64,000 bases of DNA from Selaginella moellendorffii (Eukaryota > Streptophyta > Lycopodiopsida > Selaginellales > Selaginellaceae). This document shows, in pieces, positions 22,616 through 34,914 of this stretch. The notes below the pieces were generated by a model that saw only the letters and a list, made by a program, of their open reading frames with translations, was not told the DNA's origin and did no database searches. The position numbers and the translations under genes were made by a program. The stretch's first letter is position 1. The number at the start of each line of letters is the position of its first letter. Location: assembly GCF_000143415.4 (NCBI RefSeq), contig NW_003314317.1, positions 726,296-790,295 on the forward strand, in the 5' to 3' direction.

Positions 22616-22760
22616 CGGCCGGGATTTCTTCAGCTTGGAGGATTCCAGGCGTACATTAAACAATGGAATGTCATCTTGTTGGTGACTGGTAAACAATGTA
22701 AGGCCCCGTCACTGCAACCGGTCGTTGCACATTCTCCGTCACAATAGCACCTGTTGATCC

Positions 22761-23215
22761 ATCATTCTTCAAGGGATCCAGGTGCCTCTACGAAGTGATA
22801 CTGACCGTGGTACACCGGAGCAGGAAAACGAAAAGCGAACTGTCCATAGAGCTGACCATCGGCGTAAAACGGAGCTGGGGGGAGTACTGGCTGTATGGCT
22901 GCGAAGCATAGCCATTACTTAGAACAAGGCTCTCGGGTTTGTTGATTTCGTGGCCTGCAAGCAAAAGCACACACAATTGCCCAAGGAAAAACAAAGTAGA
23001 TTTCCTGACAAACTTACCGGATCTAGCCCATTAAGACCAACGTAACGACCAGTCCGTCGTCCCTGGATATATCAAAGAGAGGAAACGATCAAAGCGCATT
23101 TTGTACCAAAAGACATGATGAGAAGTTCCGATATTTTTTCACTTGTAGGTTCATGGCTCCAATCGACACCACCAATACCATAGCACATGAAAACACATTT
23201 GGGAGCCTGGATAAA
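22761..23215 (-). pseudogene. Unrecognised minus-strand exon set (possibly a gene fragment)
   Basis: Three minus-strand segments are bounded by splice-like sites. One follows TTTTTTATCCAG at about 23210 (APKCVFMCYGIGGVDWSHEP). One follows GATATATCCAG at about 23064 and ends at a GTAAGT (GRRTGRYVGLNGLDP). One follows GCTTGCAG at about 22958 (HEINKPESLVLSNGYASQPY, then FYADGQLYGQFAFRFPAPVY) and ends in a TGA near 22761. The Tyr/Gln/Pro-rich tail resembles C-termini of plant single-RRM proteins, but no RRM is present and a frame change is needed within the last exon. Function is not assigned. Confidence 0.3.
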
Positions 23216-23298
23216 AAACGTAAAACACTCGTTAGGGGAGAAAAATAAAATAAAAGAAATAGCAGGAGTATGAACTCCACAAAAATAATAAACGACCG

Positions 23299-26200
23299 AT
23301 GGCACTCACGTCAGCGAGCCGAGCCGTATCCCACACTGACATAAATCTCTGTGACTTGTTCTTGACAAGGTTAATTGACTCGGTGGAGATGGAAATGGCG
23401 CAGGAACTGCTGGACGGACCGCTGCACGAAATCAACAAAACCAGTAAGTATAATTTCCACTTCAACACCCATCAGTGCAAGTACCTGCGAAGCCAATGCT
23501 CGGTGGTCGAAGAATACGTGCGGCTTTGGCAGAGCTGCTCCGAACTTAAGCCACTTCCCCTGGCCATACAGGAGCTCGGTTGTATGCTGAACAGAGCCTT
23601 GCAGCTTCTCAAGCAGTGCCAAGACGAGACATGGCTATACCATGCTGCAGTCCGGCTCACTGATTCCAGAGCCTTTGCGGAGATCTGCTTGTGTCTGGGT
23701 AGATTGACGGCCTTGGTCAATGCTCACATGATGCATTGCGCCACGGATATTGGGAGCCCGGGTGTGCAGTACCTCATGGCCATGCCTTACAAGCGCAAGC
23801 ACATAGAGAACCTGCGTTCAGCGATGGAGGACCTGAGTCCCTGCACATCAAGAGATAGAAAGGAGCTCTTCATGAGAGCAAATTCCATCACAGAAACTGA
23901 CAACAGGTATGTTCTGGCACAGTACCTTGTTAACAAGCTGATGTCAAGCAGAGGAGGAGCCGTTGCCACCATTCAGGCCCTCGAACTGAAAACTTTGATA
24001 GGTTCGGGTGCATTTGGTTCTGTGTACAAGGCTGAATGGCTGGGGGCACCAGTTGCTGTGAAAGAGTTTAGAAGCGGTGATGCTTCATTCGACAAGGAGG
24101 TGAACATCCTGAAAGAACTTATTTTAGAACCGCACCCGAGCGTGCTTCAGATGATAGGATACTATCAGAAGGATGAGAAGGCTTACCTTGTCATGGAGCT
24201 GATGGAAAGGGACCTGACCAGTGTCATAAGGAAGGCTGAAGGCTCGCTGCAACTTTTAACTTCTGTAGACATTATGCTCCAGATCGCAAGCGGCATGAGC
24301 TACCTCCATCAAAGGAATGTGGTTCATCGAGACCTCAAGCCTTCGAATGTCCTAGTTAAGACATTAAAGAACCATGCCTGCACCACTTGTTTCGACGCGA
24401 GGTTAACAGACTTCGGAGTCTCAAAGTCGAACTTTATAAGCTTTGCACCGGACTTGTCTTACCAAAGGGGGACGATCCAATACATGGCTCCAGAGATGCT
24501 GAGGGGCCAGAAGTACTCCAGAGAAGTTGACGTATACAGCTTCGGAATTACTTGCTTCCAGATCCTGACTGGAACGCTGCCATTTCAGGACGATGGCAAG
24601 CAGCTGGTGGCAGATAAACTGGTCGAGGCGATCGAAGATGGAAATAGGCCTGACCTTCCAACAGGCTGTCCACTGGAGCTGGTTGTTCTCCTCAACAGGT
24701 GCTGGAACAGGAATCCGAAAGATAGACCAACCTTCGAACAGATATCCAGGATGCTGTGGTCGCTAAAGGAAAGGTTGCTTGGTGGGTACAACCTCGAATC
24801 CAGCTTCACAGGCAGTGATATGTCTAGTTGCAAAGCTGCCGAAGAGCTGACACTCGCTGCGGGAGATATGATCTGCCAGATCTCTGTTGCTGCTCCGTTC
24901 ACAAATTTTCACCAGTGCCACTTCTTGCAGTCGAGGTGCAAGCAGATTTTCAGCTACCGGGAATTTCCGACTAAGCTGGGACTTCGCTCATGGTTTGCCG
25001 TTCAGATAAAACTGGTGACTACCTTGAGAACTGCGTTGTCGCTGATAGAGTCTTACAGTGAAGATAGGTGGTTGCATATGGCAGTGCTGAACGAGCATAA
25101 CCCGTGGGCATTCAGAAAAGCTCTTGACGATATCAACAGATGTGAAACCACACTGAGAGCCATAAACCCTGGTAACCACAGTGATAACATAATGACGTTC
25201 CCTGCTGTTCCTGAGCAATATGTGGAAGATGATAAAAAGAGACTGGCAGAAAGCATTAAAGGCTTACTCGATGCATCGGACGAGGCGACAGTTAAGTTGG
25301 CAAAATATTTAGTTCAAAAGTCAGCTGCTGATTCAGTTTTTCCGTGCATCAGTCCAGAGGAAATCGTACTGCTCGATTTTGTAGGAATGTCAAACCATGG
25401 GACGATGTTTAGAGGAAGATGGCTAGACGTACCTGTGATGGTAAAAGCCCTTGGAACAGGAAATGAAGCTGAAAAGCTCCTGAAGGAGCTTGACAAAGGG
25501 CACGCAGAACTTAGAAACAGGCCCCATCCAAATGTAACGCAAGTTTTCGGCTACACAAGGCACGGGAAAAACCTGTTCGTGGTGACCGAGCGGGTCTCTG
25601 GAGGCCACTTCCGAGTGACAAAGTTCCCTCTTGTATTGACCATCGAGATCCTGCTTCAAGTTGCTCAAGGCGTGGCCTACTTGCACGAACATAACTGTGA
25701 GCTCTCGGACTTGAATACGCTGCTGGTGGAATTTGAGAAAGGCCACTTCGACGAATTCACCGGTGGCATCACTATCAAAGTTTCAGCTCGGTCCAACTTC
25801 AGAAAACGAGATGGACAAAAGAGCTTGAGTACCTTGCCTGGAAGGTTGAAGTATCCGTTCCACTTCCCCCATGCACCAGTGGCGGACTTCAGGAAGACCG
25901 ATGCGTACAACTTTGGTATAGCCTGCGTAGGAATGATCACCGGGCAAACCATCGGGGAAGAAATACTGCTCTCTGGAAAACTACCGCAACTCTCTCACGA
26001 TTGCACGGGAATCAAGGCTGTAATAGAGAAATGCCTGAGTTCGCAGCCTCCTGACTTCCATCAAATCGTGGAACTCCTGCAATCAGCTCAACTTAGAATG
26101 GAGTTTCCACCTACAAGCGACATAGACTACCGACGGATGCTTCTGGACTCCAGGGCTCAAATTGGACTCAAGCTCGACATAACGGGAGACGCAGTAATTG

Positions 26201-26820
26201 GTGGCAAGCTCATTGCTGTTGGAAACGTAGACAATGTGGGTAACAGGCTCTACCAGTGGATCCGTCAGCACAAAGATGGAACTATAGAGCGGTTGCGGCC
26301 ATTTCTTGTGACGGAGTTGAACTCTGGGACACTGGAGTATGATCTAACAGCCGACGACTTCAACAAGGCAATCTCACTCACTTGCGTGGATATGAACGAA
26401 AAGATCGAAGTTTCCGGCAGAGAAACCACGAACAGTCGATGGGTTTCCTATAGTGACACTATGAAGCGGGCGCTAAAGATGATATGGGGAGCTGGCGAGG
26501 CCAAATTCAAGGTTTTGCAGCTAAGGGAAGAAGAAGGGAGCAAGAAGAGCTACCTGGTGATTAGAAGGCCGCATTGCATGGTGGAGTGGAAGCGCTACTA
26601 CTTGAAAAGGATGGAGATCAAGATCGCATTCACCTCCCCGAGGGCCGGCATCAAAATATCCGAGGAGAATCTGCAAATTTGCCAGCTGATCGACAACGGC
26701 GGCATGGAAGCCTGCAAGATCCGATTCAAGAACGCGTTCGAGAGAGATTTGGCAGTGCTTACCTTCCGGCATTTCTTGCGCAGCGCCTGTGAGAAGGGGA
26801 AGCGCTCGGGACGCCGATGA
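23299..26820 (+). CDS. Tandem kinase-pseudokinase protein with duplicated MLKL-like helical domains
   Basis: An intronless frame of 1173 codons. An in-frame ATG at 23389 is an alternative start. The order is: helical region about 20-175; kinase 1 about 229-490; a second helical region about 513-620 that repeats the first (HQCKYLRSQC against HQCHFLQSRC); kinase-like domain 2 about 690-930; C-terminal module about 967-1165. Kinase 1 is complete: GSGAFGSVYKAEW, VAVKEF, HRDLKPSN, LTDFGVSK, YMAPEM. Domain 2 lacks the glycine loop, has ELSDLN in place of HRDLKxxN and no DFG, so it is probably a pseudokinase. The helical-plus-kinase layout resembles plant MLKL-type proteins, and the kinase-pseudokinase pair resembles tandem kinase resistance proteins. 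The C-terminus (VGNVDNVGNRLYQWIRQHKD ... LAVLTFRHF) looks like the Ig/PH-type end of AIR9 and SCAB1. A role in immunity or cell death is inference. Confidence 0.85.
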   Translation: MALTSASRAVSHTDINLCDLFLTRLIDSVEMEMAQELLDGPLHEINKTSKYNFHFNTHQCKYLRSQCSVVEEYVRLWQSCSELKPLPLAIQELGCMLNRALQLLKQCQDETWLYHAAVRLTDSRAFAEICLCLGRLTALVNAHMMHCATDIGSPGVQYLMAMPYKRKHIENLRSAMEDLSPCTSRDRKELFMRANSITETDNRYVLAQYLVNKLMSSRGGAVATIQALELKTLIGSGAFGSVYKAEWLGAPVAVKEFRSGDASFDKEVNILKELILEPHPSVLQMIGYYQKDEKAYLVMELMERDLTSVIRKAEGSLQLLTSVDIMLQIASGMSYLHQRNVVHRDLKPSNVLVKTLKNHACTTCFDARLTDFGVSKSNFISFAPDLSYQRGTIQYMAPEMLRGQKYSREVDVYSFGITCFQILTGTLPFQDDGKQLVADKLVEAIEDGNRPDLPTGCPLELVVLLNRCWNRNPKDRPTFEQISRMLWSLKERLLGGYNLESSFTGSDMSSCKAAEELTLAAGDMICQISVAAPFTNFHQCHFLQSRCKQIFSYREFPTKLGLRSWFAVQIKLVTTLRTALSLIESYSEDRWLHMAVLNEHNPWAFRKALDDINRCETTLRAINPGNHSDNIMTFPAVPEQYVEDDKKRLAESIKGLLDASDEATVKLAKYLVQKSAADSVFPCISPEEIVLLDFVGMSNHGTMFRGRWLDVPVMVKALGTGNEAEKLLKELDKGHAELRNRPHPNVTQVFGYTRHGKNLFVVTERVSGGHFRVTKFPLVLTIEILLQVAQGVAYLHEHNCELSDLNTLLVEFEKGHFDEFTGGITIKVSARSNFRKRDGQKSLSTLPGRLKYPFHFPHAPVADFRKTDAYNFGIACVGMITGQTIGEEILLSGKLPQLSHDCTGIKAVIEKCLSSQPPDFHQIVELLQSAQLRMEFPPTSDIDYRRMLLDSRAQIGLKLDITGDAVIGGKLIAVGNVDNVGNRLYQWIRQHKDGTIERLRPFLVTELNSGTLEYDLTADDFNKAISLTCVDMNEKIEVSGRETTNSRWVSYSDTMKRALKMIWGAGEAKFKVLQLREEEGSKKSYLVIRRPHCMVEWKRYYLKRMEIKIAFTSPRAGIKISEENLQICQLIDNGGMEACKIRFKNAFERDLAVLTFRHFLRSACEKGKRSGRR

Positions 26821-26979
26821 AATCGATGAAATATGCTAGGAAATCGCTAGAAATTTTGCGATGCGCCTGCGATAAAAGAAAGCGCTCGTGATTTCTTGCT
26901 GGAAATCAGAGTAAGAATGAAAAACCCTATAAATTGGAACGTGAGAACGATAAAGCCAAGTGAGCAAAAGTAAAAACTC

Positions 26980-27053
26980 TGGCCTATGCAGGTCTCGAAC
27001 CTGCGACCTTCGCGTTATTAGCACGACGCTCTAACCAACTGAGCTAATAGGCC
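26980..27053 (-). tRNA. trnI-AAU: tRNA-Ile (anticodon AAU)
   Basis: The minus strand folds as a standard 74-base tRNA: acceptor GGCCTAT/ATAGGCC, D-loop AGCTCAGTTGGTTAGAGC, anticodon loop CTAATAA with anticodon AAT, T-arm GCAGGTTCGAGACCTGC, discriminator A. No intron and no encoded CCA. It lies about 100 bases upstream of, and divergent from, the CAP-D2 start. Confidence 0.95.
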
Positions 27054-27149
27054 ACCATGTCTAGTGAGCGAGAGCTTTCATTCCAGTATTTTCAACGTAA
27101 AGGTCGGATTTTTATCAGGTTTTTTCATATTTCCCGCCTTGGGGAAGCT

Positions 27150-30100
27150 ATGGCGCCATGTTTCGTGATCCCACAGAGCGGCGGCCTTGAGGAGCTCGAG
27201 AAAGATTGCGGTGAGGAAGATTTTCTCGTCGTCCAGCGCGATTTCTCGACGGCCGATGGCGAGGAGCTCGCCAAAGGTGAGATTTTGGTGTGTCCATCGC
27301 TAGGGTATCTTGATCACGGTTGTCTCGTAGAGGTCGCGTTCCAGCTCGGTGACAATGAGGTCACCTGCATTGAGGAGCAAGCGATTTTCGATCAGCTGTT
27401 TGCCATTGTCAAGTAAGATCTTTCCGGAAAGAATGCGCCTTGATCCGGGCTCGATTTGCAGGAATTTCCCCTCTTTGCAGCCCTCAACAAAGAGACTGAT
27501 TATCGAAAGCCTTTGCTCGAATTTTACACTCCTTATCGCAAGCATCGCGTCGTTGAAGCGTGAAGATGCGGAGAGTGATCCAGCATTTTTGTGTCAGCAA
27601 ATCCACTCCCAGCAAAACGCTCTCAAACTATACTCGTTTTTTCTTCAACAAATCTATACTCTCGAGGAGGCGCCTTGCTCAGACTCGCAGAAGACTAAAG
27701 CATCGACTAAGGTAGAACATTTCTTTCTTTTATCCCTGGTTCTATCCTTTTTGCCTTTTATGTGTTCTAGAGCAAGCAGCCTCGTAAGAAAAATCCAACT
27801 TTGTCTTGGAAGTGGGAAGACTTTCGAGCTCGGATAGTATCATCAGTCACGCGTGTTTTGGAGGCGGACTTACAACTTCTCTATGGCATGGCACGGCCTG
27901 AGAATGGGCTTCTTAACTTCCTTGCAAAGTAAGCCTTATTTCTACAGCTTTCTACGCACTTGATTGATATTTCCTTCTCAGGTTCGGGCTGAAGCTACTC
28001 GAAAATCCAACCGTCATGAAGGACAAAGAAGCAAAAGACGAAGTTTGCAAGTTTCTAGCAACGTGTGCTGTCAAGTATGATTACCACGAGCAACTCTTGC
28101 CTTCCTTGATCGACTTGCTACACAAATGCGAACATGTCCCGATCCCGTTAGCAGATCTGGTGACTGTCTCGGATAAATCATACGGCGACAACACTTTGGC
28201 AGTGGGGATTCTGAGGGAAGTCGGCATGACAGGCCAAGCAGAGTATAACCGGTTGCCTACAGTAGCAGACAATGTGAAACTTTTCCTCGTGGAACTGGCG
28301 GACAGGTTACCCAAAGTGTTGGCTGCCAACCTCAGCGTTCTTATGCCGCACTTTGGAGGGGAGTCGTACAAAATAAGGAACGCTCTTGTTACGGTGCTGG
28401 GAAGGCTTGTGGTGAAGGCTTTCGGAGACAATGACAGCAACTTAAGCGAAGATATCAGGCTCCGGAACAAACAGGCCATGCTCGACGTTCTAATAGAACG
28501 AACCCGTGACACGAATGCTTTTACGCGGGCTTGTGTGCTGCAGACATGGGGTTACCTGTGCGAGCAGAACTCCCTATCAATCAGCCTCTGGAATCAGGTT
28601 GTGGACATTGCCGCTGGTCGTCTACATGATAAAGCAGTTCTTGTGAGGAAAAACGCTCTTCAACTCCTCACAACTTTACTGGAGTACAATCCGTTTGGGC
28701 CTATGCTCAAGACTGGCCGTTTTGAAGCGACTCTCGAGATTTACAAGCTACAGTTGGAGAAGATGACTCAAGGAAATGGAACTTCCGGGGAAACGGAAAC
28801 GGAAACGGAAACTGCAAGGTTTAAGCCACAAGAGGAGGCTGTCAACGATAACGAGACGCAAGACAGCGCTATATTTGAGTCGCAAGGTCCCCCTGAGACG
28901 CAAAAGCGCTGCGATATTGGAAGTCTTGAGCAAACCAGAGCGCTCGTGGCCTCGCTGGAGTCTGCGTTGCATTTTTCTAGAACGATGGCGTCAACTATAC
29001 CAGTTATATCTCAACTCTTCTCGTCTTCCGCGATTTTTGACGTTCAGCAAAGTATTCAGTTTCTTACAAAGTGCCATAAGTTCAGCATTGATGGAGCGGA
29101 AGAATGTATGCGGAAGATGCTGCCTCTGGTAAGAAGCTTACTTGTAGTAGTACCTCAACTGAATTGCTATTGCTACTTTGGTCAGGTTTTCTCTCAGGAA
29201 AGGAGCATATATGAAGCTGTGGAGGGTGCCTTTGTCGTGACGTATATAAAGAAAAGTCCGCAAGAGACTGCCTCTAATCTCCTCCAGCTAGTTCTTGAAG
29301 CCCCAGTCGGGCATCTGACGTCCATCGAGGCTCTTTTGATTAGTCTCGTGAAAAAGAGGGAAATTCCTGCTGGCACGGTATTTTTCTGTTCAAGTTCCTC
29401 TTCGTTTGTTTTTACTTTGTTTCGTACACAGGAGCCAGCGTTATGGGATATTTTTACGTTCAACTCTGTTGGTGTAACACCGGAGCAATGCCGATGTGCT
29501 TTGTCCTTGCTCTGTATGATAGCGAAAGCATCTCCAAAGGTGTTTAGCTCTCGTATACAGAACGTGGTGGACATTGGTTTTGGACGATGGGCCAAGCAAG
29601 AAAGTTTACTGGCACGATTCGCCTGTCTCGCCCTTCAACGCCTCACGATCGAGGACAAGCAGCAGCTTCAACCTGGCCACAAAGTTTTCAGCATACTTGC
29701 CAGCTTAATCTCCGATCAACTTCTACCCGATGAGATCTGGTACTCGGCGGCAGAACAGGCTATAAGCGCGATATATGTCATTCATCCCGTTCCAGAGGCG
29801 TTTATGTCAGCTCTAATGCTGAAGTTCTTAGATGCTGCTCTTCAAAAAACCGATGAAGGACTGGACTCGAGCATATTAAGCAGGTTTCTGTTTGCCACGG
29901 GGCACGTCGCGCTAAAGCATCTGGTTTACATCGAGACATGCGTCAGAGCCATACGAAAACAAAAATGTGACAGAGAAAGAGAAGCAGCAGCTGTTGATGC
30001 TAATGCGGCAGAAGATGGAGTTTCATCTTCCAAGGTATCTTTCCTTCTCTTTTTCTTGATCTAACTGACCACCTTTTCTAGGACGAAGGCATTAATGCAG

Positions 30101-32223
30101 AACTGGGAGTCGCTGCTGCAGAAGACGTCAAGCTTGATTATCTTCTGGAAAAGGCGGAACGTGAAATCGTCTCTGGCTCAGAAACTAGAAAGCTCCTTAT
30201 TGGTAGCATTTCTCCTCTGGTTTCCAAGCTTTGTAAGAACTCCACTGTTTTGCAAAAGGTACGATATTTTTTGTTTCTTTCTTTCTGATACGCTATTTCC
30301 TTCCACAGTTTCCTCAGCTCCGGTCATCAGTAGTTCTATGTCTGTGTAAACTTATGGCAGTAGATTCCAACTATTGGTAAGCATTTGTTCGATTCTTTCC
30401 ATTTATCATAAAGGAGAAGAACGTTCCAGTGACGCAAACCTGCAATTGTTATTTACTCTTGCTCAAAATTCCCCTGAGGATGCGATTCGCTCGAACTGTA
30501 TTATTTCTCTTGGAGATATTGCATTTCGGTTTCCAAACTTACTGGAACCATGGACGGAAAATATATACGCCCGGCTGCACGACAGATCCGACTACGTGCG
30601 CAAGAATGCTGTGCTCGTCATCTCTCACCTGGTTTTAAATGATATGATGAAGGTTTGTTCGTGGTAGAGGCAGCTGTTCGGTATTTACATCGATCGTCAC
30701 TTACAGGTCAAGGGACATATTAGCGAAATGGCTATCAGAACTCAGGATGAGAACAGTCGAATTTCAGAGCTTGCAAAACTTTTCTTCAGCGAGCTATCAA
30801 AACGAGGTAGCTCTTGTCTGAACAGTATAGCAGCTACTAATTCATGTTGCAGGGACAAGTCCAATTTACAATTTTCTCCCGGATATCCTTAGCCGTTTGT
30901 CAAGCTCTACTAACATCAGTGGAGATACCTTTCGTAATATCATGCAGTTCCTCTTAGACTTCATAAAGAAGGTAACAAATCAAATTCCACCACCAGTGTC
31001 ATAATCTCAATTTTAACTTTGTCAGGATCGGCAAATTGAAGGTTTAATTGAGAAGCTGTGCAACAGATTCGTTGGAACATCTGGTAAGCTTGAAATCGTA
31101 ACTGCACTTTACGTGATAAAGCTCTGTTTTAGATCGAGCACAGTGGCAAGCGATTGCTTACTGCCTTTCTCAGCTGACTTTTACTGACAAGGCAATGAAG
31201 AGGTTGATCGACTTGTTTAAACAGTTTGCCAATGCTTTGGTTGACGAGCAGGTCCTGGATTCTTTCAAAACCATATGCAGCAAGGTAGGAACAACGAGTT
31301 ACGAGTCAAGTTCTAATATTTTCGTTCATGATTTTGATATGTAGGCTAAGAAGCTGGCTAAGCAGGATTACCGACAGCTCCTGGAAGAGTTTGAGCTCAA
31401 GATAACTGCATGCCACGAACAAAAGAGAGAAGAGGAGGTTGCAGCGATGGAAGCCCAGCACGTCGCAGACAACGGTATACGGTGTGAGTCGAATGGAGCT
31501 TCCAAAAACGATGAAGAGCAGGCATCTAGCACTGTGAGCTCAAACGGAAGCACGTCGGGAGAAGACGAGGAAGTTTGCCCGAGGACTCCTGTTGCCTCAA
31601 GCGTCAAGGTACTCTCTCTCTGCGAAAATTCTGGAACCTCGTCTTGCAATTTTTGCTCAGCCTGGGAGCGTGGATGGAGACGATTACAGCAGTGGAAGCG
31701 AACACCGGTCTCATGTTTCGACTAACTCGGTAAGTTTCAGCTGACCGACATAGATTTTTTTATATGAAGTCACTTGGAAATTTTTCCACAGCGTGAAAGT
31801 TCTGGTGGTAGCATGAATGGAGACGACTCCAGCACAAAATGCAAACACCGCTCTCGTGTTTCAACGAGGTCCAAAGTCACGGTAGGCATTTAACCTCTCT
31901 TGCGTATGCTTTACATGGTGTTACACTCCCAGGGACGAAAGGGATCGATCGATTCTAATGCCATGGTAGATTACTTCCATTTTTTCTCGATTCAAAACAA
32001 TCCTGACGCTGTTTTTCAGCTTGAAAACTCCGAGAGATCTCCGGCTTCGATCGATTCGTATGCGAAGGTGAGCTTTTTCGGCCTTTCTTCTCTCAATTGC
32101 AAAACAATCTACTGTTCATCTCAGCGTGAAAACTCCGAGAGCTTGGACGGAGGACACACAGACGAAGAAGAAGAAAGTACGTGTACGGATGGAGGAACGG
32201 TGAGCGATTCTGAGGAAGAGTAA
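27150..32223 (+). CDS. CAP-D2: Condensin complex subunit 1 (CAP-D2)
   Basis: A HEAT-repeat subunit of condensin I that helps compact mitotic chromosomes. The gene starts at ATG 27150 (MAPCFVIPQSGG) and is split by many short introns, for example 29130-29185, about 29379-29431, 30034-30081, and the ones near 30240, 30360, 30655 and 30810. The large exon from about 27982 carries PTVMKDKEAKDEVCKFLA, YKIRNALVTVLGRLVVKAFG and FTRACVLQTWGYLCE. The cnd1 region (NCIISLGDIAFRFPNLLEPW, YVRKNAVLVISHLVLNDMMK) is at 30480-30655. The C-terminus is Ser/Glu-rich (SLDGGHTDEEEESTCTDGG) and ends at 32223. The order and the conserved blocks match the CAP-D2 family. Exon limits in the acidic 3' part (31330-32120) are uncertain because several small, alternative-looking Ser-rich exons occur. 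Confidence 0.9.
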
Positions 32224-32495
32224 GCTCAACCGTCCATCAGCACGGACATTACGCCAAGTGCTATGTGTAATCAACATAGGTTTTGGTTTATTTGGATTCC
32301 CAGCGAAGCCGCGCCGCCAGGTAGGGAAGAGATGCTCGGCGGGAGGATTGGGGATGATCTCATCGCCGCTGCGCTGATGCTCCATTCTCACCAGATCCTC
32401 TGAGGCTGAGCGCTGGCTGCATTCTACGCTACTCCATCTTAGGGTTTGTGCCGCGATCAGCATCGATTCCTCTGCCGACTGCATCGCCTGGTCGA

Positions 32496-34914
32496 ATGGC
32501 GGAGGCAGAGATCGAAGAGCTGCTAGATTTCGATGGCTCGGACTACGAATTTGGATCCGATGAAGGAGCCGGCGAGGAGGAGGATGTAGATTATCGTGTA
32601 GTTGGGGAGGATGCCAGTATGGGGCAGGACGATGCAGCAGATCCGGTGGAAGGGCAGGCCATGGGCATGGATTCTCTCGAAATATCGGGGTCCGTAGAAC
32701 CGCAGAGAGAGCCGGATCGTGCTATCGAAAGAGGGAGAAGAATGCCAGAGTCCAGGAGTACTAGGCATTCTTCAAAGACTGATCTGGAGGACGGCGAGTT
32801 CTTCGACATGGCTCCCATGGTGATCATTCTTATTCGCCTTTATTTCATAGCTACTAGTCCTTTTGGTTTAATCTTTTTTTCTCCAGTTCAGTCTCTATCT
32901 TAGCTTCGTCGGCATTGCTTCTTGAAGAGTCTTCTAGCGGCGCCTCCTTCCCTGCATTAACATCTCCCGCTTTTCCTTTTTTCTTTTCTCATTTTTCTCT
33001 TCCTTTTTTTTACGTACGCTTTACATCGTTTTCTTTTCTTTTTGTTCTTTTTTCCTTTCCAACTATTCATGAAGAACTCGCTCGAATGATGCTCGAAAGG
33101 TCCTCTCTAGCATCCAGCTATATAGTGTTTTATCTTGAGAGTCGAGTTTCACAAAGTTGGAGTTTGGTTTACATTTTCAAGGTGAATAGCAAGAAGCAAG
33201 CTGAACACGGCGTGGTGAAGGATGGTAAACTTTCAAGGAAGCAACACTCCAACGAGACCATGGTATATTTTTTTGGTTTCCTTGTTTTTGCCTGCGCAGT
33301 AGTAGTCATAGTGTTTTATCTAGTGCTGACTGCAGCAACTAATGGGGTAGAATAGATAGAGCTAGAGCCTTCGAGCTAGAACTTATATGTGTGGGCTTGC
33401 CAATGCGGGAAACAGCGAGCCTTATCAGATCGTGAGGCAGAGAGAAACACGGGCTCCCGGCAAGACAGGAAACGACGACGGGAACATGACTACGAAAGGC
33501 ACCAGTACAGCAGCCCCCGGAGCCGAAAGCAACCTCACGAGAGATATACGGGAAGATATGATCGGCCCCATGGGGGGTAAGAAACTGCAGTTTTGATTTG
33601 TCCGCTGTTAACTTATCTCGTTTGGAAATAGTGACAGACGATACGATCGCGTTGGAGACTTTCCCGATTCTAGGATCCGAGGTACTATATTTTGGTGTTT
33701 CCAGCTCGTGTTGATATTGTCCTTGCAGGACCCCCGTTTTACCGCCCCAATTATTCTCCCGGAATCATGGGTCCGGGAAGACCCGACATGAACCATGTTC
33801 GTGCATGTACTGCCGGTTTAGAAATCTTCTCGCCGGTAAGCCCAGTTTGTTTCAGTTTCATGCTGAAATCTGTCTTACTTCTTGTACTTACACCAGGCCC
33901 AGTTGCAAGAACTCTTAAACCAGGAACACATGCTCCGATCTCAGCAAATGCTGCATTTGGCAAGGCTTGGTATCCGACCTCCTCCTGGCCAACCAATGTA
34001 CCCTTTAATGGGTCCTAATGATTTTCGGCCTCCGTTGCAGCCTATGGGATCCGACATAACTTCTCGGATGAACTTCATGGGGGGACCTCTCGGAGTCCAA
34101 GGCCCCCGATCGTGTTATCCTCCAACGGGACGCGGCCCAGGCATCCTCGGTGGTGCTGGTGCATTTGGTTTCGCAAGACCTCCTAGGAATGAGGCGTTGG
34201 CTCTTGGTTCCGGGAGGGTCCAACCGCGTCCGAGCACAGCCAATGCACAAGTTGAGAATGGAAAGCACCCTGGCAGAAGTGTTCCGTCAACAAAGCATGA
34301 ACAAGATTCGCCTCGGAGGAACGATAGGGACCGGGAGCCAGAGTCAAGATCTAAAAGAACAGCGAGCACTTTTGACGCAAGGTTGGAACGCGACAACAGG
34401 GAGAAGTGTAGCAAAGGAAGCGATCCCGCGGGAAACTTAATCCATCTTGGCGGGCCCGTCCAGAAAAGCAGGTTCTTGTTTTCCTGCTAGCGTATCGTTT
34501 CCTGCAATCACTTAGTGTTGTTTTCGCCAGGGTCTTGACAGTCGGTGGCTTGCTCGAGAACACGCCAATGTCGACTGTCGCTGACGCGTTTGAAAAACAA
34601 GGCAAGATTCTTGTAAGTTCTTTTTTCGCTTCTCCAGTTCCAGCATGCTGGCGTAAACTCGGGATTAAACTCTTTCTCTGCTCTTTCTCTAGGATTTCCG
34701 AAAGAATCAAACCGGCGACGTTTTCACGATAACTTTCTCGAGTGTGCAAGAGGCCGTGTCTGCCAAAAGGCACCTGCACAGGTATGATTCATCCTTTGAT
34801 TGCATAGTGTGAATGTGACGACACACACCAGGTGCTAAAGTCATCTTTCATACCCATCAATGCAGGTCTATGCTCGCAGGGCGACAGATTACTGTAGAGT
34901 ATGCAGTGGTGTGA
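32496..34914 (+). CDS. RRM-type RNA-binding protein with acidic N-terminus and Arg/Ser-rich middle
   Basis: It starts at ATG 32496 with an acidic N-terminus (EELLDFDGSDYEFGSDEGAG). Short exons follow: KQAEHGVVKDGKLSRKQHSN at about 33185-33260; a basic REAERNTGSRQDRKRRREHD block at 33420-33575; then a long Pro/Gly/Met-rich exon at about 33899-34468 (LARLGIRPPPGQPMYPLMGP). The C-terminus forms one RRM-like fold spread over three exons: RVLTVGGLLENTPMSTVADA, then DFRKNQTGDVFTITFSSVQE, then MLAGRQITVEYA, ending at TGA 34912-34914. The RNP motifs are weak. A nuclear RNA-processing role is likely from composition, but I do not recognise the exact gene. The splice choice after the RRM could extend it into the Arg/Glu-rich 34915-35170. 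Confidence 0.65.

Noticed and set aside
29100-29450. In-frame extension of CAP-D2 through 29130-29185 and 29379-29431 as coding sequence
   Set aside because: Both stretches have GT-AG ends and pyrimidine-rich, low-complexity translations. They are short introns that happen to lack stops.
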